NCBI GenBank assembly: GCA_003505155.1
Contig: DNYJ01000038.1
Location: forward strand, 86,351-100,141
Direction: 5' to 3'
DNA from: Candidatus Uhrbacteria bacterium
GTDB taxonomy: Bacteria; Patescibacteriota; Patescibacteriia; UBA9934; UBA10169
Length of the DNA stretch: 13,791 nucleotides
Every line of letters starts with the position of its first letter. Positions within the stretch are counted from its first letter, which is position 1. The notes beneath the pieces are model-generated. The model was not told the DNA's origin and made no database searches. It saw nothing but the letters and a program-made list of their open reading frames with translations. Positions 8,550-13,791 of the stretch are shown piece by piece. The position numbers were made by a program, and so were the translations under genes.

Positions 8550-10261
8550 AACGTATGAATGCGATACAGCGTTTCGATATTGATCGTTGTGATTGGCTCG
8601 GCGGTGAGGCCGCGGGGTGAGAGGATTTCTTGGTTGAGGTGGTCGAGATCACTCTCCGGAAGCGTGATACCGTAATAGTAGGTGGGGAGACGCTCGACGA
8701 TGGATGGCAGGGCATCGTAAGTCGCTTGTGAACGGAGCGGCACGACGACACGGCGATGTGGGAAAAGGATTTTGTCGGCATAGTCCACAATGATGACACT
8801 CTCTGGTTGTGTTCGCGCAAGAAGCTCGTCGCGGATCTCGATACTCTCGAAGAGCACCGCGCGCGTGCGCACCAATCCATCGTCGGGGTGAAAAAAGACG
8901 AGACGGATGGAAAGCGCGGAGACGAGGAGAAGAACAGAACCGATGACGAGACGTTGAGAGAGAAGCGTGCGAGCGCGCCCTGCCAGCCACTCGATGAAGA
9001 GCGCAGCGGGAATCGTACTCACAAGATAAATCGGCAACCAATAGCGCACATAGGAGTTGGCAAGCGTCACCACTCCAGGATCGGGATTGTCGATGATGTT
9101 CCATGAGCCATAGAGAAACGTGAGGTAGCCTCCCGCAAAGAAGGTAGCCAGCAAAATTGCCCGAAGCATCTTGGGCATCGTGCATATCTTGGCGAACGTG
9201 CATATCTTGGGGTCAGGTCTTGACTTTGTACTTTTCGGAGAATGTCCAAAGTCAAGACCTGACCCCATCACGAGGAAGACAAGCCCAAGAACAGCAAGTC
9301 CCGTCATCCACCAGGTGAGCTCAAGCTGGTAGTCCACGAAGTTTTTCCATGCCGTACGCGGATGAAAACCAAAGGGAAAGAGCATTTGGGAAAGCATGGC
9401 CCGAGACGGAGGAGAAGCTACGATCTTGGCGGGGAGCGGTTCGGAAAGTTTCGGCGGAGAAAAAACGGGAGCCGAGACGGTATAGCCAAATTGCCAAGAA
9501 CTCCCAAAGTGAGCTTGGTTCCAAAAAAAGAGCGGGGAGAGACCGATCACAAGCGCGGCGAGAAAGAGCGCGAGCGGTTTGAATCGAATCTTGCGGACAA
9601 AGGCAACGAGAAAGACGAGACCGACGAGACTCATCCACACGATTTCGGAAGTGCGGAAGAGAAGCGCAAGTCCAAACATGAGACCGGCGAGAATAGCGTC
9701 GCGCGGCCGAAAGCCTTTTCTTGAAAGAAAAAAGAAACCGAAAATGAGAAAGGCAAGGAACGGAACGTTGTGCATGAACGCACGTGCGCTGTAGAACCAA
9801 AAGCCGGCGAGGGTGAGGAGAAGAATGGACGCGATGAGCGAAGCTCGACGAGAGAGAAAGCTCTCGAGTGTTTTCCTCCAAGCCAAGACGGCGAGAACGG
9901 CCAAGAGTGGTGTGAGAAATTTTGTGAGTGGAAATGACATCGCCTTACCCACGATGCCGTAGAAAAGCGGAAGGCCGGGAAATGTGATCGGAACGAGAGA
10001 GTCTCCGACTTGTCCCGATCCTTGTCGAGGGGCAGAGACCATCGAACGTGGAGCAAGAACACCGCCGAACTCCGGATTCAAAGGCTCGGAGACGGAAAAA
10101 TGGTTATCCCGAATAAAAGCCTCAATGGAAACGGCGGCCGCGCGCTCGTCAGGCGAATTGTACATGTCAGGCACTCCAGCCGAGAGGATCAGAGAGGAAA
10201 CGAAAAAGAGCGCCAAGAGGAGCCCGAGCATCCTATCACTGGGAGTAACCTTAAATGCCAT
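8546..10261 (-). CDS. Multi-pass GT-C-like membrane glycosyltransferase
   Basis: 571 residues from the ATG at 10261, which overlaps the phosphatidyltransferase gene stop by 11 bases. A longer reading from 10342 adds a polar, unconvincing N-terminus. It has about ten hydrophobic helices. The acidic pair in NSPDER (D38, E39) just after the first helix is the position where GT39/ArnT-type (GT-C) enzymes keep their catalytic acid, and RTSE follows a later helix. The last 120 residues look like a soluble C-terminal domain. Such enzymes move sugars from polyprenyl-phosphate carriers to acceptors outside the membrane. Two segments, about residues 75-88 and 332-360, are encoded by repeats and lie in loops. 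The exact donor and acceptor are unknown. Confidence 0.75.
   Translation of the reverse strand: MAFKVTPSDRMLGLLLALFFVSSLILSAGVPDMYNSPDERAAAVSIEAFIRDNHFSVSEPLNPEFGGVLAPRSMVSAPRQGSGQVGDSLVPITFPGLPLFYGIVGKAMSFPLTKFLTPLLAVLAVLAWRKTLESFLSRRASLIASILLLTLAGFWFYSARAFMHNVPFLAFLIFGFFFLSRKGFRPRDAILAGLMFGLALLFRTSEIVWMSLVGLVFLVAFVRKIRFKPLALFLAALVIGLSPLFFWNQAHFGSSWQFGYTVSAPVFSPPKLSEPLPAKIVASPPSRAMLSQMLFPFGFHPRTAWKNFVDYQLELTWWMTGLAVLGLVFLVMGSGLDFGHSPKSTKSRPDPKICTFAKICTMPKMLRAILLATFFAGGYLTFLYGSWNIIDNPDPGVVTLANSYVRYWLPIYLVSTIPAALFIEWLAGRARTLLSQRLVIGSVLLLVSALSIRLVFFHPDDGLVRTRAVLFESIEIRDELLARTQPESVIIVDYADKILFPHRRVVVPLRSQATYDALPSIVERLPTYYYGITLPESDLDHLNQEILSPRGLTAEPITTINIETLYRIHTL
9179..9210. repeat. Direct repeats flanking the 9208-9267 palindrome
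   Basis: CGTGCATATCTTGG occurs at 9179-9192 and again at 9197-9210, an 18-base period, with a degenerate third copy (GCATCTTGG) at 9166-9174. The second copy runs into the left arm of the palindrome. In the protein they give KICTFAKICTMPKM. They probably belong to the same inserted element. Confidence 0.7.
9208..9267. repeat. Perfect long palindrome inside the GT-C-like gene
   Basis: GGGGTCAGGTCTTGACTTTG at 9209-9228 is the exact reverse complement of CAAAGTCAAGACCTGACCCC at 9247-9266. One further T-A pair closes the base, and the 18-base loop has some pairing of its own. It has the form of a MITE or a terminal sequence of an IS200/REP-associated element. It is read in frame as a polar linker (GSGLDFGHSP, then KSTKSRPDPK) between two membrane helices. 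Confidence 0.85.
10001..10039. repeat. Repeat-like segment near the start of the GT-C-like gene
   Basis: Between GTCTC (10001-10005) and GAGAC (10035-10039) lies a sequence of the TTGTCCCGA-NN-CTTGTCGAGG type (10006-10030). This closely resembles dispersed repeats that I recall from many bacterial genomes. It encodes a glycine/serine/glutamine-rich loop (APRQGSGQVGDS, about residues 77-88) and keeps the frame. Confidence 0.45.
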
Positions 10262-10826
10262 ACGTGAAAAGACTGATGATGGCAAAGACGATGGCAAGCG
10301 AGAACGTGCCCGTGGAAATATCAATGAAGAGATCGACGCCAAGCCAGAGCGAGATGAGAAGCGCCAAGACTCCGACCACCTGCAAACTCATCTTAATCTT
10401 CCCCCACACGTTGGCGTGTTGAACAGCTCCTTGACGCTTGCGAACCAACGCGCCCGTGATGATGACGAGTTCGATAAAAATCACCAGAAGCCCAAGATAG
10501 ATGTTGATGTGCTGAACGACGATGAGAAGCACCGTGAGACTGATGAGAATTTTATCGGCCACCGGATCCCAAAACGCGCCCCATGCGGTAATTTGTTTGC
10601 GCGTGCGCGCGAGCGTGCCGTCAAGCGCGTCCGTAAACGCGACGAGAAAAAAGAGCGGAACGCCGACGCGGTAATTTTCAAAGAACAACAGCCAAACCAC
10701 CACCGGCGTCATGACGATGCGAAACAAGGTGATGTGGTTGGGACGTAGCCACTTCGGAAAGAGATCCGTCAAATACCGCAACACATAATCATGCGGATAC
10801 CAGTCTTCCGGATGACGATCTTTCAT
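10251..10826 (-). CDS. CDP-alcohol phosphatidyltransferase (PgsA-like)
   Basis: 191 residues from the ATG at 10826; a TTG at 10844 is less likely. These membrane enzymes exchange CMP on CDP-diacylglycerol or a similar CDP-alcohol for an alcohol head group such as glycerol-3-phosphate or inositol phosphate. The full signature Dx2DGx2ARx8Gx3Dx3D is present: D66, D69, G70, A73, R74, G83, D87 and D91. About five to six hydrophobic helices surround it. The head group cannot be decided from the sequence. It is the first gene of the minus-strand run and its stop overlaps the start of the GT-C-like gene by 11 bases. TATTCT lies 7 bases before the ATG, so transcripts may be leaderless. Confidence 0.9.
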   Translation of the reverse strand: MKDRHPEDWYPHDYVLRYLTDLFPKWLRPNHITLFRIVMTPVVVWLLFFENYRVGVPLFFLVAFTDALDGTLARTRKQITAWGAFWDPVADKILISLTVLLIVVQHINIYLGLLVIFIELVIITGALVRKRQGAVQHANVWGKIKMSLQVVGVLALLISLWLGVDLFIDISTGTFSLAIVFAIISLFTYGI

Positions 10827-10849
10827 ACGTGATAGAATAATCAAAGCCT
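10827..10849. promoter_or_regulatory. Very short divergent promoter region
   Basis: Only 23 bases separate the start codons of the phosphatidyltransferase (-) and the large membrane protein (+). The interval holds TAGAAT on the plus strand (10833-10838) and TATTCT on the minus strand (plus 10834-10839), nearly the same bases read both ways. Each sits 7-11 bases before its ATG. Any -35 elements must lie inside the opposing coding region. Confidence 0.4.
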
Positions 10850-13135
10850 ATGCTCAACTATACCACCGCAACGATGGTCTTCCTAGCGGTTTTCCTTCTG
10901 AACCGCTACGCTTGGCAGGAGCCGATCATGGGAACCGCGCTCCTTGTTTTCTTTTTTGGCTTCTATGGACAACGCCTGGGCAAGCGAATTCTGGCGCGCC
11001 ACGAACCGATATTTCAAACGGGGATCGGAGCGCTCGTCCTTTCAAGCGCCATCCTCATTCTTGGCACCTTCATCTATTATCTTGCTTTCCTCCCAAGCGA
11101 GTTGTGGACGCTCTTCGTCCTCCTCGCTCCCGTCGGCGTCTGGCTCCTAACTCCCGGACACAAGACGCGGTTCCATTTCCCAAACAGAGATCTTTTCCAC
11201 GCGAGGCGGCACCGGTTGAACCGAGCCGATCTCATTCTTGTCATCCTCTCCATTCTCCTTCTTGTGGCTCTCTTTCAACTTATCGGCAACGTCGAGATTT
11301 TCGACGCCGTGCGTTCGACGTGGGAACGCATTCCGCACGCCGTCCTGTGGCTCTTTTTCCTCCTCTTGAGCGCGCTGGGAGCTCTGGCGATGAAGGGACA
11401 TGAACGCAGTTTCACTCTCCCGCTTGTCATGCTCACTCTCTTCCTTGCCGTCGGCATCGCGGCTCTCGTTTATCCGCTTGGCTTCGGTTTCGACAGTTTC
11501 CTCCACCAAGCGACGGAGTCTCATATTGCACAGTTTGGGACAATTGACCCAAAGCCTTTCTACTACATCGGACAATACGTCGTCGTGCTCTTTACAAGCG
11601 AGGCGTTCACCCTTCCTCTTGTTCTCGTAGACCGATTCCTTCTCCCCGTCCTCGCGGCCGTTCTCCTCCCCCTCGCTTGGTACTTTGCTTCCGCATCGCT
11701 CGGAAGCGACAAGCGTGCAGCTATGTTCTCCACGCTCGGCGTCTTTCTCCTCCCGCTTTCCGCCTTCATCGTGACGACGCCGCAAGGACTCGCTAACCTC
11801 TTTACCATCCTTCTCGTTCTCCTCTCCCTCCCCTACCTCTCCTCACGCGAATGCCCGAGCCTCGGTTCTCTTTGGCTGATCGGCCTCGCTACCTTCGCCA
11901 TCCACCCACTTGCCGGCATCCCAGCCCTGCTCTACCTCGTCCTCATGACGCTTCGCACAACAAACCCTCCCAATCAACCGAACCGAACACAACCCGCCTC
12001 CAGAGGCTTGCGGAATTGGAGACAAATTTTGAGAGCCTGCGGTTCAAAATTTCGTCGCCAATTCCCCACAGCAACCAAAGATCCCTCGGCGTTGCTCCCT
12101 TCGACTTCGCTCAGGGCAGGTGGGATGACACGAGCGGCAATCGCCCCCAGATCCAAAGCGACCCGAAATACGGTCTTCTTCTGGCTCGTCGCCCTTCTCG
12201 GAAGTGTGAGCCTCCCCACCGTCTTCATTCTCAACGCTCTTTTCTCCGGCCTCGAGTTAAACTTTTCTTTTGTCGCCCTTACCCCTACACGATTGATCGA
12301 GAGCCTGCACATGGATCTCATTTTCCAAAGCGGCTTCAATACGTTTCTCGACTTCGTCTATATCTGGAGTGGAGCCGCGCTTCTCGCCTTCGTCCTCATC
12401 ACCATCTACATTCTTGTCAGAGAAAAAACGATGCCACGCGATTTGTTTCTCCCCGCTCTCATGGCCATGATCCTCTTCGTCAACTATGCGCTAATGAAAT
12501 CCGCGCTTGATTTCACCTTCCTCATCAACTACGAACGCTCCAACTATGCCGACCGCTTGATCACGCTCATTTTCTTCTTCCTCACTCCCTACGTCGCACT
12601 CTTTCTCATGCGTGTCTGGCATGCCGTGCGGGCGCGAGACACGATCTCCCGAACCTTCACGCTGATGATTCTTGTGGGTCTTCTCACAAGCCAGCTCTAC
12701 CTGACCTATCCTCGACGTGACAACTATGATACGAGTCGAGGATTTAATACCGGAGCCGCCGACTTTCTCGCCGTGGATTACATCGAGGAGCACGCCCCAG
12801 ACGACTATATCGTCCTCGCTAATCAACAAGTCTCCGCCGCCGCCGTTTACGCGAACGGCTTCAAACGCTACTATGGCGACGTGTTCTACTACCCCATTCC
12901 AACTGGAAGCGCTCTCTATCAATTCTTTCTTCAAATGAACGAGCGGCCTTCGCGAGAAATCATGCAGGAAGCGATGAAACTCGCCCAAGTCAACACGGCC
13001 TACTACGTCGTCAACGATTACTGGTGGCAATCCGAACGCCTGATCGAAACGGCAAAGCTCGAAGCCGACGACTGGCTCGCTATTGACAACGGAAAAGTCC
13101 ACGTGTTCCGGTACAATTACATCAATCTTCGCTAA
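10850..13135 (+). CDS. Large polytopic membrane protein, probably GT-C-type glycosyltransferase
   Basis: 761 residues with about 12-13 hydrophobic helices in two groups, separated by a polar linker, then a soluble C-terminal domain of about 130 residues (from TYPRRDNYDTSRGF onward). A conserved-looking extracytoplasmic loop, GFGFDSFLHQATESHIAQFG (about residues 212-231), has acidic and histidine residues at the place where GT-C enzymes hold catalytic acids. The family is otherwise unrecognised. The linker at about residues 368-436 is basic, proline-rich and unlike the rest. Most of it is encoded by two palindromic repeat elements; helices resume at FFWLVALLG. Gene position, divergent from the phosphatidyltransferase operon and ending at a clear terminator, supports a role in surface glycan assembly. 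Flippase or polymerase functions are alternatives. Confidence 0.7.
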   Translation: MLNYTTATMVFLAVFLLNRYAWQEPIMGTALLVFFFGFYGQRLGKRILARHEPIFQTGIGALVLSSAILILGTFIYYLAFLPSELWTLFVLLAPVGVWLLTPGHKTRFHFPNRDLFHARRHRLNRADLILVILSILLLVALFQLIGNVEIFDAVRSTWERIPHAVLWLFFLLLSALGALAMKGHERSFTLPLVMLTLFLAVGIAALVYPLGFGFDSFLHQATESHIAQFGTIDPKPFYYIGQYVVVLFTSEAFTLPLVLVDRFLLPVLAAVLLPLAWYFASASLGSDKRAAMFSTLGVFLLPLSAFIVTTPQGLANLFTILLVLLSLPYLSSRECPSLGSLWLIGLATFAIHPLAGIPALLYLVLMTLRTTNPPNQPNRTQPASRGLRNWRQILRACGSKFRRQFPTATKDPSALLPSTSLRAGGMTRAAIAPRSKATRNTVFFWLVALLGSVSLPTVFILNALFSGLELNFSFVALTPTRLIESLHMDLIFQSGFNTFLDFVYIWSGAALLAFVLITIYILVREKTMPRDLFLPALMAMILFVNYALMKSALDFTFLINYERSNYADRLITLIFFFLTPYVALFLMRVWHAVRARDTISRTFTLMILVGLLTSQLYLTYPRRDNYDTSRGFNTGAADFLAVDYIEEHAPDDYIVLANQQVSAAAVYANGFKRYYGDVFYYPIPTGSALYQFFLQMNERPSREIMQEAMKLAQVNTAYYVVNDYWWQSERLIETAKLEADDWLAIDNGKVHVFRYNYINLR
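12012..12065. repeat. Hairpin element inside the large membrane protein gene
   Basis: GGAATTGG (12012-12019) pairs with CCAATTCC (12058-12065), GAC with GTC, and AAATTTTGA (12024-12032) with TCAAAATTT (12044-12052). That is about 20 paired bases with one mismatch, one bulge and an 11-base loop. It is AT-richer than the gene around it. Read in frame it gives part of the basic linker (RNWRQILRACGSKFRRQF). Confidence 0.75.
12081..12126. repeat. Second repeat element in the same linker
   Basis: ATCCC (12081-12085) and GGGAT (12122-12126) enclose CCCTTCGACTTCGCTCAGGG (12097-12116). This matches a dispersed repeat type that I recall from many bacterial assemblies, often ending in GGGATGACA as here. 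It translates to SALLPSTSLRAGGMT, a familiar signature of this repeat read through in one frame. It begins 15 bases after the preceding hairpin. Confidence 0.7.
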
Positions 13136-13138
13136 CCA

Positions 13139-13162
13139 AAACCCGCCGTCTCCGGCGGGTTT
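13139..13162 (+). terminator. Intrinsic terminator after the large membrane protein gene
   Basis: AAACCCGCCG and CGGCGGGTTT form a perfect stem around a TCTC loop, 3 bases after the TAA stop at 13133-13135. The A and T ends make it usable in both directions. The T run after the stem is short. Confidence 0.8.
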
Positions 13163-13236
13163 GTTGGTCCCGGAACTTGCCTGTCGGCTAGTGGACTTGA
13201 CTGTATAACGGCTCCATTATCTTGCACAGGCTCTAA

Positions 13237-13265
13237 GAAACACCTTTTGGTGTCTCTTATTTTTT
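13237..13265 (+). terminator. Second terminator-like hairpin at the convergent end
   Basis: GAAACACC (13237-13244) and GGTGTCTC (13249-13256) form a stem with one mismatch around TTTT. TTATTTTTT follows on the plus strand, giving a classic terminator shape. The T tract overlaps the last codons and stop of the convergent GT4 gene. On the minus strand the tail after the stem is only weakly T-rich. About 75 bases between this and the previous hairpin show nothing I can assign. Confidence 0.6.
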
Positions 13266-13791
13266 GACATCGTTCGTACGAACCATTCCTATGATATCTT
13301 CGAGTTGTCGCTTGTACACCTCGAGCGAAAAGCGCGTGGCGGATTGTTTGATCTTCTCGCGATCGAGTGGTTTTTTCAATTCGGCCGTGATGGCCTCACG
13401 AAGAGCTTCCGCGTTGCCGGGCTCGACGAGGACACCCTCTCCTTCACGAATGAGTTCCGGGATGCCGCCGATGTTGGACGCAACAACGGGAGTTCCCAAC
13501 GAGAGTGCCTCCATAATCACCGTTGGTGCGTTTTCGTAGCAGAGCGACGGGACGACGAGGAGCCGAGCTCGAGCCATGAGAGATCGCACCTCAATCGGGG
13601 ATCTGCGCCCATAGAATGTTATGCCCGAACGTTCCTTTGTAAATGTCTCAACCTCGCTCTCGAGCTCACCACTTCCGACAATTCCAAGATTGGCATCTAC
13701 AGCGTGCCAGGCCTCCATGAGCACACGCAGTCCCTTATGCTCCTCAAGCTGGCCGACGTAGAGAACTATGGGGTCAGGTCGGGATACGGGA
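13257..13791 (-). CDS. GT4-family glycosyltransferase, C-terminal part, cut by the window edge
   Basis: About 178 residues are readable. The frame stays open to the right edge, so the N-terminal acceptor-binding domain lies outside. The visible part is the nucleotide-sugar-binding half of a GT-B enzyme: IVLYVGQLEEHKGLRVLMEA at its start, LGIVGSGELE, FYGRRSPIEVRSLMARARLLVVPS, and the E-x7-E motif in ENAPTVIMEALSLGTPVVAS followed by NIGGIPELI. It ends with the common helix containing RFSLEVYKRQLEDII. It would transfer a sugar from a nucleotide donor in the cytoplasm, plausibly onto a surface-glycan precursor; dTDP-rhamnose is one possible donor. The linker SRPDP just before the domain is encoded by the shared 12-base sequence described separately. 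Confidence 0.93.
   Translation of the reverse strand, partial: PVSRPDPIVLYVGQLEEHKGLRVLMEAWHAVDANLGIVGSGELESEVETFTKERSGITFYGRRSPIEVRSLMARARLLVVPSLCYENAPTVIMEALSLGTPVVASNIGGIPELIREGEGVLVEPGNAEALREAITAELKKPLDREKIKQSATRFSLEVYKRQLEDIIGMVRTNDVKK
13769..13780. repeat. Partial copy of the GGGGTCAGGTC repeat
   Basis: TGGGGTCAGGTC is identical to the outer end of both arms of the palindrome at 9208-9267. It sits in the interdomain linker of the GT4 gene and encodes RPDP, as one arm does there. The window ends 11 bases later, so the rest of any element cannot be seen. Confidence 0.5.

Noticed and set aside
7347..8558. A 403-codon open frame on the plus strand opposite the exported protein
   Set aside because: The minus-strand gene has a signal anchor, strand-like pattern and an ATGA junction with its neighbour. 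The plus-strand frame has arginine-rich, non-domain composition.
9179..9210. CRISPR-like direct repeats
   Set aside because: Only two full 14-base copies with 4-base gaps inside a coding frame; no spacers of CRISPR length and no cas genes.
10262..10342. Upstream extension of the GT-C-like protein by 27 residues
   Set aside because: The added residues are serine/arginine/proline-rich and would overlap the upstream gene by about 90 bases; the ATG at 10261 begins just before the first helix.
9984..10748. A 254-codon plus-strand frame over the phosphatidyltransferase and glycosyltransferase starts
   Set aside because: It is antisense to the intact CDP-alcohol phosphatidyltransferase signature and is almost entirely charged residues.
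11147..11785. A 212-codon minus-strand frame inside the large membrane protein gene
   Set aside because: Its highly charged translation is the complement of hydrophobic helices on the plus strand.
13197..13220. A promoter beginning TTGACT in the convergent gap
   Set aside because: TATAAC is only 2 bases from it and the next candidate (CATTAT) is at 12 bases; neither spacing suits a sigma-70-type promoter.

Overview
The window looks like part of a small, densely packed bacterial genome of candidate-phyla-radiation (Patescibacteria) type. This placement is inferred from gene style, not from any marker gene. The grounds are many 4-base or slightly larger gene overlaps, starts without Shine-Dalgarno sequences, a PEGA/beta-propeller membrane protein, and short palindromic repeats in both intergenic and coding DNA. 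No rRNA, tRNA, CRISPR array or intact transposase gene was seen.

Layout. 1-470 is the 3' end of an unrecognised gene, followed by a terminator-like hairpin. 563-1891 (+) is a membrane-anchored PEGA plus beta-propeller protein. Its stop codon shares the palindrome CTAG with the stop of the convergent gene cluster. From 10826 down to 1888 almost everything is on the minus strand. In transcription order: a CDP-alcohol phosphatidyltransferase, a multi-pass GT-C-like glycosyltransferase, an exported protein of unknown function, a small membrane protein, a HIT hydrolase, rmlB, rmlC, a PIN-domain toxin-antitoxin pair, rmlD and a long-form rmlA. At 10850-13135 (+) a divergent gene encodes a large polytopic membrane protein. 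Two candidate terminator hairpins separate it from the convergent 3' part of a GT4 glycosyltransferase (13257 to the window edge).

How the genes fit together. RmlA, RmlB, RmlC and RmlD make dTDP-L-rhamnose from glucose-1-phosphate and dTTP. The membrane glycosyltransferase, the large polytopic protein and the GT4 enzyme are plausible assemblers of a cell-surface glycan. The CDP-alcohol phosphatidyltransferase suggests that lipid head-group synthesis is coupled to it. The toxin-antitoxin pair sits between rmlC and rmlD, so the pathway is split, and rmlD has its own promoter-like sequence.

The most notable feature is a set of palindromic, repeat-like elements lying in frame inside coding regions. 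There is one in the exported protein, two in the GT-C-like enzyme and two side by side in the large polytopic protein. A 12-base fragment shared with one of them lies in the GT4 gene. All add polar linker peptides between predicted structured or membrane segments and leave the frame open. This resembles the protein-coding palindromic elements known from Rickettsia, but the sequences here look different. I saw no such insertion in the rml or HIT enzymes.
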